This document shows, piece by piece, positions 23,484 to 31,625 of a DNA stretch of 64,000 bases. The notes beneath the pieces are model-generated. The model searched no databases, was not told the DNA's origin, and worked only from the letters and a program-made list of their open reading frames with translations. The translations under genes were made by a program, and so were the position numbers. This DNA is from DAITMV01 sp046318595 (GTDB taxonomy: Bacteria; Pseudomonadota; Gammaproteobacteria; Burkholderiales; Burkholderiaceae_B). How positions within the stretch are numbered: the first letter of the stretch is position 1; each line of letters starts with the position of its first letter. The stretch lies in NCBI GenBank assembly GCA_046318595.1, contig JBKCTV010000004.1, forward strand, positions 104,717-168,716. Direction: 5' to 3'.

Positions 23484-24199
23484 AAAACGTTCTCGTCACC
23501 GGCGCCCGCCGAGGCCTCGGTCTGGCGATCTGCCATCGGCTCGCGCGTGAAGGCTACCGGGTCATTGCGGTTGCGCGGTCGTCGAGCCCCGAGCTGGATG
23601 AGCTGTGCGAGCGGCGCGACAATGTCGTTTACGAATGTTACGACCTGACCGACATCTCTGGCATGCATGCCTGGCTCGGTGGCGTGACCAAGCGGCACGG
23701 CAGGTTATATGGCCTGGTGAACAACGCCGCCATCGGCAACGACGGCGTACTCGCCACGATGCACGAAACCGACATCGCCGAATTGCTGCACGTCAACCTG
23801 CACTCGCCCATCGTGCTCAGCAAATACGCATCGCGTTCCATGCTGCTCAATGGCGAGGGCCGTATCGTCAATGTGTCGTCAATCATCGCCTCGACCGGTT
23901 ACAGCGGCCTGTCGGTGTATGCCGCGACCAAAGCCGGACTGATCGGCTTTTCGAAATCGCTGGCGCGCGAGGTCGGCAAAGCGGGCATCACTGTCAATTG
24001 CGTGGCGCCCGGTTATATGGAAACCGCCATGACTACCGGCCTGCCTGACGATAAGCTGCGATCCATCAAGCGTCGCAGCCCGAGCGGGCAGTTGGCCGGC
24101 GTGGACGATGCTGCCGCGGCGGTGAATTACTTATTGGGCGCGGACGGGAAAATGGTGACGGGCGCGGTGCTGACAGTGGATGCGGGGAGCACGGCCTGA
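23480..24199 (+). CDS. Short-chain dehydrogenase/reductase (FabG-like)
   Basis: Classical SDR of 239 residues. The NAD(P) motif TGARRGLG is at residues 7-14, NNAA is in LVNNAAIGND, the catalytic Ser is in VSSIIA, and the Tyr/Lys is in YAATK. The closing part, GAVLTVDAGSTA, resembles FabG-type 3-ketoacyl-ACP reductases. The ATG at 23480 overlaps the ligase stop, so ACP, ligase and reductase are translationally linked, and a 3-ketoacyl-ACP is a reasonable substrate. The longer frame from 23378 lies inside the ligase and is not used. Confidence 0.88.
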   Translation: MKNVLVTGARRGLGLAICHRLAREGYRVIAVARSSSPELDELCERRDNVVYECYDLTDISGMHAWLGGVTKRHGRLYGLVNNAAIGNDGVLATMHETDIAELLHVNLHSPIVLSKYASRSMLLNGEGRIVNVSSIIASTGYSGLSVYAATKAGLIGFSKSLAREVGKAGITVNCVAPGYMETAMTTGLPDDKLRSIKRRSPSGQLAGVDDAAAAVNYLLGADGKMVTGAVLTVDAGSTA

Positions 24200-24264
24200 G
24201 GGCCGAACGAGCTTGGCGCTCTGCTGTAAAATCCGTCGCCTACCTTCAAACCAAACGATAATCC

Positions 24265-25431
24265 ATGAAAATCGCCGTCGTCGGCACAGGCTATGTCGGC
24301 CTGTCGAACGCCATATTGCTGGCGCAGCACAATAAAGTCGTCGCGCTCGACGTCAGCGCCGCTAAAGTGGCCATGCTGAACCGCGGGCAATCGCCGATCG
24401 TCGACAGCGACATCGAGCATTACCTGCAGAGCGCAGCACTCAACCTGCGCTTCACGCTCGACCCACGCGAAGCCTATGTGGATGCCGACTACGTCATCGT
24501 CGCCACGCCTACGGACTACGACCCGGTGAGCAATTATTTCGATACCCGCTCGGTCGACTCAGTGATCGAAAACGCCCTGGCGCTCAACCCGGCCGCCACC
24601 ATCGTCATCAAGTCGACCATTCCCGTCGGCTATACGGTCGCTCTGCGCCAGCGGCTCGGGGCGCAGAATATTTTCTTTTCACCGGAATTTTTACGCGAAG
24701 GCCGCGCCTTGCACGACAACCTGCACCCGTCGCGGATCGTTGTCGGTGCGAAAACCGCTGCCGCGCAAACCTTCGCCGGGCTGTTGACGCAAGGCGCGGT
24801 GAAGCACGACATCCCGACGATCCTCACCGAATCGACCGAAGCCGAGGCGATCAAACTGTTCGCCAACACCTATCTGGCAATGCGGGTTGCTTATTTCAAC
24901 GAACTCGACACCTATGCGGCGACGCATGGGCTGGATACCCGCGAGATTATCCAGGGGGTATGCCTGGATCCACGCATCGGCGACCATTACAACAATCCTT
25001 CGTTTGGCTATGGCGGTTATTGCCTGCCGAAAGACACCAAGCAACTGCTGGCCAACTACCAGACGGTGCCGCAAAACCTGATTCACGCCATCGTCGAGGC
25101 CAATAGCACCCGCAAAGATTTCATCGCGGACAGCATTCTCAAACACAAACCGACGATGGTCGGGGTGTATCGTTTAATCATGAAGGCCGGTTCAGACAAC
25201 TTCCGCGCGTCGTCGATTCAGGGCATCATGAAACGCATCAAGGCCAAAGGAATTCCTGTCGTGATCTACGAACCAGCAATGGCCCAAGGCGAATTCTTCA
25301 ACTCGCCCATCACGCACGATCTGGCGGCGTTCAAACAGCAGGCCGACGTGATCGTGGCGAACCGCATGAGCGACGACTTACTCGATGTCGAGGATAAAGT
25401 GTTCACGCGGGACTTGTTTGGCGGCGACTGA
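24265..25431 (+). CDS. ugd: UDP-glucose 6-dehydrogenase
   Basis: Two-step NAD-dependent oxidation of UDP-glucose to UDP-glucuronate. It opens with the GTGYVGLSNAILLAQ binding loop. The SPEFLREGRALHDNLHPSRIVVG segment and the catalytic-cysteine motif YGGYCLPKDT are intact. At 388 residues, with the C-terminal DKVFTRDLFGGD, it matches the short enterobacterial Ugd branch. A TAAAAT box 33 bases before the ATG may be its own promoter. The product could also be used by the UDP-glucuronate 4-epimerase at 33481-34491. Confidence 0.95.
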   Translation: MKIAVVGTGYVGLSNAILLAQHNKVVALDVSAAKVAMLNRGQSPIVDSDIEHYLQSAALNLRFTLDPREAYVDADYVIVATPTDYDPVSNYFDTRSVDSVIENALALNPAATIVIKSTIPVGYTVALRQRLGAQNIFFSPEFLREGRALHDNLHPSRIVVGAKTAAAQTFAGLLTQGAVKHDIPTILTESTEAEAIKLFANTYLAMRVAYFNELDTYAATHGLDTREIIQGVCLDPRIGDHYNNPSFGYGGYCLPKDTKQLLANYQTVPQNLIHAIVEANSTRKDFIADSILKHKPTMVGVYRLIMKAGSDNFRASSIQGIMKRIKAKGIPVVIYEPAMAQGEFFNSPITHDLAAFKQQADVIVANRMSDDLLDVEDKVFTRDLFGGD

Positions 25432-25611
25432 AATGATGCGCTGAGCGATTTGAATGTCGCCACCACCATCGGCGACATTCAGCTCGAATACATCCACGAC
25501 CTGCTGGAAAAACATGCGGCCAATGGTCGAACTCGGGAAGTCAACGCTTTCGAATTCTTTCCCAGCCCAGCCAACTTAAACCTCAGAAAACCACTTAACT
25601 CAGCATTTTAA
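25432..25611 (+). other. GC-rich open stretch after ugd, possible gene remnant
   Basis: Reading on in frame past the ugd TGA (25429-25431), there is an open run of 59 codons, NDALSDLNVATTIGDIQLE... to FFPSPANLNLRKPLNSAF, ending with TAA at 25609. It has no start codon or ribosome site of its own. Its base composition is like the GC-rich genes up to about 25560, then changes to the AT-rich style of the next gene. It may be the tail of a gene truncated when the neighbouring AT-rich gene arrived. I do not recognise the family. Confidence 0.25.
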
Positions 25612-25619
25612 TGCGGGCT

Positions 25620-27914
25620 TTATAAAGCTGTGTAAGTTAGCCTTCTAAAATGAATGAAAAATTTCTCATAATCGATCTTTATAAGCTTGGCTGATTCATG
25701 AGGATTAGACAAAATGATTTTTTCTTCGTTCGGTATAACTTCTAAAACTGCGTAAGCATGATTGGCTATCAGTTTTCCATCATTGCTGTTAAGCTTGCAT
25801 GAGGCAACCGCTATTACCTTGCGAGGAAATTCGCTGACTTTCTGCAATACCTCGATTGCCTGCGATTTTCGATGATGATCATCACCCAGCACGAGCCCAT
25901 TGTTAAAAACCTGCTTAATTTTACGCCGCGGAAACATCGCTGCCAGTGCTTTATCAGCATAACTTCCTTCGTCAAGAGCGACTTGGGTATATTCTTCAGG
26001 GGCTTTAATCGCTCGCCCAAAAGCAGTTTCCAAGAGTTGAGCCCCCAACAGACCCTTCACTCCCGATTCTTTGTAATCGCGTATGCTTAGAGCGATGGGT
26101 TTTGTAAACACGCCTTTGTCTGTTTTAGGGTCGAAAAATGCATCTTTTCCGAAATTAAACTCAATCCGACCATCTGTGGTTGGCTCAATAATTTTTATTA
26201 TTGAAACAGGATCGTTGTAAAGCGCTGACTTCAGCGCAGCAAGAAGAGTGCAATCAGCAAGATCTCCCTGCCGAAAATCTGATTTTCGAAGCCCATCAGG
26301 AAATAGTTCCTGTAGTAACTTTGCTTTTTCTGACTTAAGAGGCGTTAAATTTCCGTGATCGAAGTAGAAGAAACTTCCATCTAATGATTTAACCACACGG
26401 CCTTGCTCAGGGCTGATGTTAAAGTGTTTTAGTATATTATTTTTTTCAGAATCCGACAAGCTTGATCCACAGATAGCACACAAAACGACTTCTTGTAGTA
26501 GGCCTTGCGATCCGATCAAGAGAGCTAGATTTTTTGAGATCGATAACAAAATATTTTCTTTGAAAGAATTAGTCAAACTCAATTTTATAACAGCATCTAG
26601 TGAGCCAAAAAAATCAACATTTCCTTTTTCCAGGAAATCACTCATGATTTTTTCAAGAGTATGAGAATCCTTTAACAGGTTGGCCTTACATTCCTCGCTT
26701 ATTTTTGATTTTAGTAAAATTGATATTATGTCTAGCGAATCTTTAAAATTTCGTTTGTCGTTTGCATCGCTCAAACATTTCTGGATTTCAAGCACCAAAA
26801 GCGCCTGACCCGCCTCTTCGCCTTGTAATATCTCAACTTTTTTACTCAGTGGTATTTCATCTGTCGATTTATTAATGATCAGTCTTGCAGCATTAAGGCT
26901 GCCATTCGCATGGATGTTAGCGCCAGCTTCGATCAAACTCTGGATATTTTGGAGATTGCAATTTTCAGTTTCAATTGCATACATCAACGCGGTTTTTCCT
27001 TCTTTATCAACCTCGTTAACATTGATTTGGCCTGCTTCGAGTAAAGCCTGAGTTGCCAGATGCTGAAGCTCCGGACTTCCGCTATATAGTTTTTGAGCTA
27101 TATGCAAGGGCGTGAGTCCTTCGTGCTCCCGCAGAAAATTTCTGAACGAAACCACCTCGGGCTTTATTGATGGCTCAGCTTCTTCCATTTTCTCGATTTT
27201 TGCGTTCAAAGATATTCCATGATTGCGCAGAAAAATCAAGCCTTGAGCCAATTTTTCTGTGCCTGAGAATTTATGGACGAGAAGATGTGGCAAGCAACCC
27301 ACCCGGCCCTCAACCTCTGGAAAAGCGGTATTGATCATGGAATAGACTTCTAGAGAAGGCTTTGAAGATAAAATTGTTTTTATTTCGGACTCACCAGAAC
27401 CAGAAAAAAGAAAATTTTTTAATTTCTCGCATTCGATTTCATAATCTATCATATGTTCAACTTTGATCATTTCTTCACTAGACACTTTATCTTTGAGATC
27501 GAACGAGTAGCTTATTACTTTGTTCATATATTTTTCATCCACACCAAAATTCTTTTGTGCGTACTGCCTAATATGATCGTATGGATTGTCAGCGCCGAAC
27601 GGTTTGATTTTCTTAAGCTTCCGAAAAAGAAGTTTTGCCATTTTATTTTTCTTGCCTGACGCAACCTGCAATTTATGAATCAGGGTCAGTATTTCTGTTA
27701 CTCTTTCGTATACAAAAAGTGCACCCTGCTTACTATCAATAGAAGCAAAATGAGATTTACGCAAAAATTGACTGACACCCGTTCCTTTAGAAACCCGATC
27801 TAACATACGGTTTTTCCAATCCACATCGATTTCAAACTCTTTTTGACTATCTTTTTGGCTAGTAACTCGAAATGGATTTACAGACGAGAATACAGACGAA
27901 ATTCGAGTGAACAT
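25620..27914 (-). CDS. Ankyrin-repeat protein with C-terminal calpain-like cysteine protease domain
   Basis: 764 residues, no signal peptide. An alpha-helical N-terminal region of about 260 residues is followed by ankyrin repeats at about 265-336 (EGLTPLHIAQ, EGKTALMYAIE, LIEAGANIHANG). A helical spacer comes next, then a domain with the hallmarks of peptidase family C2. RQGDLADCTLLAAL contains Cys555 (calpains: GxLGDCWLLAA), NHAYAVLEV contains His719, and LSNPHES contains Asn737 (calpains: NPWG). The Cys-His and His-Asn spacings are like those of calpains. No calcium-binding C-terminal domain is visible. The gene is AT-rich against its GC-rich flanks, and AAAGG lies 6 bases before the ATG. 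I infer a protein delivered into a eukaryotic host; protease activity and secretion are untested. Confidence 0.8.
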   Translation of the reverse strand: MFTRISSVFSSVNPFRVTSQKDSQKEFEIDVDWKNRMLDRVSKGTGVSQFLRKSHFASIDSKQGALFVYERVTEILTLIHKLQVASGKKNKMAKLLFRKLKKIKPFGADNPYDHIRQYAQKNFGVDEKYMNKVISYSFDLKDKVSSEEMIKVEHMIDYEIECEKLKNFLFSGSGESEIKTILSSKPSLEVYSMINTAFPEVEGRVGCLPHLLVHKFSGTEKLAQGLIFLRNHGISLNAKIEKMEEAEPSIKPEVVSFRNFLREHEGLTPLHIAQKLYSGSPELQHLATQALLEAGQINVNEVDKEGKTALMYAIETENCNLQNIQSLIEAGANIHANGSLNAARLIINKSTDEIPLSKKVEILQGEEAGQALLVLEIQKCLSDANDKRNFKDSLDIISILLKSKISEECKANLLKDSHTLEKIMSDFLEKGNVDFFGSLDAVIKLSLTNSFKENILLSISKNLALLIGSQGLLQEVVLCAICGSSLSDSEKNNILKHFNISPEQGRVVKSLDGSFFYFDHGNLTPLKSEKAKLLQELFPDGLRKSDFRQGDLADCTLLAALKSALYNDPVSIIKIIEPTTDGRIEFNFGKDAFFDPKTDKGVFTKPIALSIRDYKESGVKGLLGAQLLETAFGRAIKAPEEYTQVALDEGSYADKALAAMFPRRKIKQVFNNGLVLGDDHHRKSQAIEVLQKVSEFPRKVIAVASCKLNSNDGKLIANHAYAVLEVIPNEEKIILSNPHESAKLIKIDYEKFFIHFRRLTYTAL

Positions 27915-28261
27915 TTTTACCTTTCGAGCTTTTGCGGATCTTTAGGAATTTTTAATATACGAGCCAATTGCGAAACGTTTTTACGCAAAGCTCGCGACCT
28001 GTATCAAGGGCATACATATTTTATATGTCGCAATTTAATGAAATTAGTTCCAAAACTGAACATGGTGCTGAGCACATCAGCCAGGACAGCTTGTAACCCA
28101 CGGCCTTTCAGCGCTGCAGGTTGGCAAGTAAACGGAGCGCCTCTGTGCGGTTTAAACCAGGAGATGATTTGTCGAGCGGCGTTGATGTTTTTGTGCGCCG
28201 CCTGACGAAGCGGCCTGCGTTATTTGTTACCATACCGCCTTGTTCTTCAAAGCTACAGGCT
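27915..28261. other. Divergent intergenic region between the calpain-like gene and pcm
   Basis: 347 bases with a composition step: AT-rich up to about 28080, GC-richer after it, marking one edge of the AT-rich island. It must hold promoters for both divergent genes. Minus-strand TATATT (around 27955) is a possible -10 for the calpain-like gene. No small gene, tRNA or insertion-sequence end was recognised. The frame upstream of pcm is open from 28121, but I see no reason to use an earlier start. Confidence 0.4.
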
Positions 28262-28933
28262 ATGGACTTCGAACGCGCCCGTTTCAACATGATCGAACAG
28301 CAGATTCGTCCCTGGGACGTGCTCGATCAGACCGTTCTCGACCTGTTATCGATCGTCAAGCGCGAAGACTTCGTTGCGCCGACTTATCGAACACTGGCTT
28401 TCAGCGATCTGGGGCTACCAATCCTGCTCGACGGCGAGGACACTGGCGAAGTCATGCTGGCGCCTAAGGTGGAGGCTCGCCTTCTGCAGGAACTGATGCT
28501 GACCGGACACGAAAGCGTCCTCGAAATCGGCACCGGCACCGGCTATATGGCCGCGCTGCTGGCGCACCGTGCCAATGACGTCATCAGTGCGGAGCTGCTT
28601 CCCGAACTGGTCGAGCTCGCCCGTAACAATCTCCAGCGCGCCAATGTGTTGAGCGTCTCGGTCGTGCAGGCGGATGCGGCTTTGGGCTTGCCCGGTCATC
28701 CCGGCGGCTTCGACCGCATCCTCGTTTCTGGTTCCATGCCGTTGCTGCCGCCGTCCTTGCTGGCTCAGCTCAAAGTCGGCGGCCACCTGGCGGCGATCGT
28801 CGGTGAAATGCCGGTCATGCAGGCGCAAATCGTCAGCCGCATCGACGAAAGCCGCTACAGCTCACGGATATTGTTCGAAACCATCGCGCCCTCGCTCAAA
28901 AACGCTCCCCTGCCGCCCCGGTTTCAGTTTTAA
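28262..28933 (+). CDS. pcm: Protein-L-isoaspartate O-methyltransferase
   Basis: Repairs isoaspartyl residues in aged proteins with S-adenosylmethionine. The SAM motif I VLEIGTGTGYMAALLA is at about residues 82-97, and the family motif EDFVAPTYRTLAFSD precedes it. I start at MDFERARFNMIEQQIRPW, the conserved beginning in Burkholderiales homologues, giving 223 residues; an upstream in-frame ATG at 28121 would add an unconserved low-quality stretch. It lies 3 bases before tolC, a common order in this order of bacteria. Confidence 0.92.
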   Translation: MDFERARFNMIEQQIRPWDVLDQTVLDLLSIVKREDFVAPTYRTLAFSDLGLPILLDGEDTGEVMLAPKVEARLLQELMLTGHESVLEIGTGTGYMAALLAHRANDVISAELLPELVELARNNLQRANVLSVSVVQADAALGLPGHPGGFDRILVSGSMPLLPPSLLAQLKVGGHLAAIVGEMPVMQAQIVSRIDESRYSSRILFETIAPSLKNAPLPPRFQF

Positions 28934-28936
28934 ACC

Positions 28937-30331
28937 ATGAACAGCCGGCAACTGGCCGCATGGCTAATATGGGCGGGTTCGCTGACTGCGAGCGTGCCGG
29001 CCAATGCGGCCACGCTCCTGGAAATTTATCGCCTGGCCCTCGACAACGACGCCACGCTGCAGTCGGCCAGGGCATTGCGCGACGCCAACCAAGAAAAAAT
29101 TCCGCAAGCGCGCTCCGGCCTGCTTCCCAGCATGGGCGGGCAGGCGCAGGTCCTGCGTCAACGTTCCGAGACTGACATCGCGGGCCCGAACGGCGTTCAG
29201 ACCGGCCTGACCTCCACACCAAAATCGATCAGCTTCAACTTGACCCAGCCACTCTACCGGCCAGCGGCCTGGCGCAATTACGAACAAAGCCGCTTACTCG
29301 TCGCGCAGGCCGATCTGCAGTATGCGCTTGCCCGGCAGGACCTCGTGCTGCGGGTCGGCCAGGCTTACTTCGACATTCTGGCGGTCCAGGACACCATCGA
29401 TACGCTGGCGTCCCAGAAAATCGCCATCGACCAGCAGCTTGAAGCCGCCAAACGCAACTTCAAAATCGGTACAGCCACGATTACCGACCAACAGGAAGCG
29501 CAGTCGCGCCACGACCTGGTCGTGGCCCAGCAGATTGCCGCCCATAACGAGCTGCTGGCCAAACGGGCCGCGCTAGAGAACATCATTGGTCAGCCAGCGC
29601 CGCCGTTGGCCAGATTATCCGGCGCGACACCTTTGCCCGGCCCAGAACCAGCCACAGCCGAGCCTTGGATCGTTGCCGCCGAAGCCAATAACTACCGAGT
29701 GCAAATCAACGAGCTCACCCGCGCCATCAACGACCGCGAGTCGGCCAAAACCCGCGCCAGCCATTTACCCACACTCGACCTCACCAGCCAGCTTGGCCGT
29801 TCTCAGCAATCGACGTTTTACGGCGGCGGAGCGACCATTGCGGATGTGCGTACCGCGAATATCGGTATTGCACTCGCTCTGCCAATCTTCAACGGCGGCG
29901 CGGTGACCAGCCGGGTTCGCGAAGCCGACGGTCTGGTTCGCAAGGCCGAGCAGGACCTGACCGCCGCCCGTCGTCAGGCGAGTCTGCAAGCGCGGCAAAG
30001 CTTCGTCGGCGTGCAAAGCGGGTTGGCGCAAATCGGAGCACTGGAGGCCGCCGAACGGTCCAGCCAGCTGGCGCTCAACGCCAATAAGCTGGGCTACGAG
30101 GTCGGCGTGCGCATCAATATCGACGTACTGAACGCGCAGCAACAGCTTGCCAGCGCCAGGCGCGACCTCGCCCGCGCCAAATACGACACACTGCTCAACA
30201 CACTCAAACTCAAGGCTGCGGCCGGCTCCCTGAGCGAGGCGGACCTGCAGGCGATCAGCGGTTTGCTAGAAGCGGCAGCAACCGTTCCAGGGTCCGTTGT
30301 GCCGCACCCCGATAGCGGCGCTGGAAGCTGA
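28937..30331 (+). CDS. tolC: TolC-family outer-membrane efflux protein
   Basis: Trimeric outer-membrane channel used by tripartite efflux pumps and type I secretion. The 464-residue product has a signal peptide ending at VPANAATLLE. Two repeats of the outer-membrane efflux domain follow, with long helices (AYFDILAVQDTIDTLASQ; then KLGYEVGVRINIDVLNAQQQLASARRDLARAKYD in repeat 2). NTLKLKAAAGSLSEADL is the typical C-terminal part. The last 77 bases overlap the convergent waaA. It follows pcm by 3 bases. A TolC would serve any type I export of the AT-rich proteins, but no partner ABC or adaptor gene is nearby. Confidence 0.95.
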   Translation: MNSRQLAAWLIWAGSLTASVPANAATLLEIYRLALDNDATLQSARALRDANQEKIPQARSGLLPSMGGQAQVLRQRSETDIAGPNGVQTGLTSTPKSISFNLTQPLYRPAAWRNYEQSRLLVAQADLQYALARQDLVLRVGQAYFDILAVQDTIDTLASQKIAIDQQLEAAKRNFKIGTATITDQQEAQSRHDLVVAQQIAAHNELLAKRAALENIIGQPAPPLARLSGATPLPGPEPATAEPWIVAAEANNYRVQINELTRAINDRESAKTRASHLPTLDLTSQLGRSQQSTFYGGGATIADVRTANIGIALALPIFNGGAVTSRVREADGLVRKAEQDLTAARRQASLQARQSFVGVQSGLAQIGALEAAERSSQLALNANKLGYEVGVRINIDVLNAQQQLASARRDLARAKYDTLLNTLKLKAAAGSLSEADLQAISGLLEAAATVPGSVVPHPDSGAGS

Positions 30332-31625
30332 GGGCACGCCCACGCCAGTCAGCGAGTGCCTCGGGCCGCCGCATTCCCGCGAGCGCCAACCGCATCCCAT
30401 CGTCCACACTGGCTGCGCCCTGCGCAGCCCCCGCAGACAGCGCATCGCTGGCCGCCTGTGCAAAATTGAATATGTGCGGCCCGAACACAACTGGGCAGCC
30501 ACAGGCACAGGCTTCGATCAGATTCTGACCACCATACGGTAACCAGCTGCCGCCGATCAGCGCAACATCGGACGAGGTGTAATAAGCGGCCATTTCGCCC
30601 ATCGAATCGCCCAGGCCGATGGGCGGTGCGGCACTCGGCTCGATGGCCACGCCCTCCTGCCGCCAATCGCGGCTACGCCGCTGCACGGCAAAGCCGCAGG
30701 CCCGGATCATATTTGCCACCGTGTCGAAACGTTGCGGATGCCGGGGCACGATCAACAGTCGCACATTCTCCACCAGGTCTGGCTCTGCAGCGCTCATGCG
30801 TTGCCAAGCCTCCAGGATCAGCGACTCCTCGCCGTCGCGGGTACTCGCGGCCAACAGCACACTATACCCAGGACGACGCCAGCGCTCGCCCAGCTTTTGC
30901 AACGCAGGATCGACCGTAACATCGAACTTCATATTACCGACTACCACGGCCGAACGGTTCGCAACCTCCCTGAACACCGCAGCATCGGCGACGGTCTGCG
31001 CCGCGATCAAGGCAAGCCGTCGGATGACCGGCCGGCTCAAAGAAGCAAACCGCCGCCAGGCACGAGCCGTTCGTGGCGATACCCGCGCATTCACCAAAGC
31101 CACCGGTACACCATGTGAGGCGCAGGCAGCCAGTAAGTTAGGCCACAGCTCGGTTTCGACCAGGCACAACAAATCGGGCGCCACCTGACGTAAAAAGCGC
31201 CGCCAGGCCCACGGAAAGTCGTATGGCAACAAACTGAACCCCACCTGCGGCAAATCGCCGAAGAGCGCCCGCGCCGCCGCCTGCCCCGTCGGCGTGGTCG
31301 AGGTCACCAGCCAGCGGCTGTCGGGATGGCGGGCGCGCAGCGCTGCCAGCAAGGGCGCGACGGCATGTGTTTCGCCGACCGACACCGCATGAACCCAAAT
31401 CAGATGCCGTGATTTTTCTGGCGCCGGTCCGCGCTCAGGCTCGAGCACCCCGAAGAACCGGGTTCGCCAGCCGCGCCGATAAGCCGGCTGGCACCTGCCA
31501 CGACGCCATAAATACAGCATCACCACAGGCATCAGGACCACCAAACCGCAGGTATACAAGCCCCGTACGAAACGCTCAAGCAAGGTTTCGCAGGCTTCGC
31601 AGGGCGGCACGTCATAAGCGCTCAT
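30255..31625 (-). CDS. waaA: 3-deoxy-D-manno-octulosonic acid (Kdo) transferase
   Basis: Inner-membrane GT30 enzyme that transfers Kdo from CMP-Kdo to lipid A precursor. One N-terminal membrane segment (GLVVLMPVVMLYLW) precedes the GT-B fold. IWVHAVSVGETHAVAPLL and VETELWPNLL are family motifs containing the catalytic Glu. The C-terminal half carries GGSWLPYGGQNLIEACACGCPVVFGPH. The length of 456 residues fits allowing for a longer N-terminus. The start overlaps the waaC stop (ATGA). The 3' end runs 77 bases into tolC on the other strand; both C-termini look intact. Confidence 0.95.
   Translation of the reverse strand: MSAYDVPPCEACETLLERFVRGLYTCGLVVLMPVVMLYLWRRGRCQPAYRRGWRTRFFGVLEPERGPAPEKSRHLIWVHAVSVGETHAVAPLLAALRARHPDSRWLVTSTTPTGQAAARALFGDLPQVGFSLLPYDFPWAWRRFLRQVAPDLLCLVETELWPNLLAACASHGVPVALVNARVSPRTARAWRRFASLSRPVIRRLALIAAQTVADAAVFREVANRSAVVVGNMKFDVTVDPALQKLGERWRRPGYSVLLAASTRDGEESLILEAWQRMSAAEPDLVENVRLLIVPRHPQRFDTVANMIRACGFAVQRRSRDWRQEGVAIEPSAAPPIGLGDSMGEMAAYYTSSDVALIGGSWLPYGGQNLIEACACGCPVVFGPHIFNFAQAASDALSAGAAQGAASVDDGMRLALAGMRRPEALADWRGRALSFQRRYRGAAQRTLERLLPLLANR

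Noticed and set aside
27915..27990. Search for hrp-type boxes (TTCG-N16-TTCG) before the two AT-rich genes.
   Set aside because: TTCG occurs once in each upstream region but the second half-site is absent in both, so no shared regulator can be claimed.
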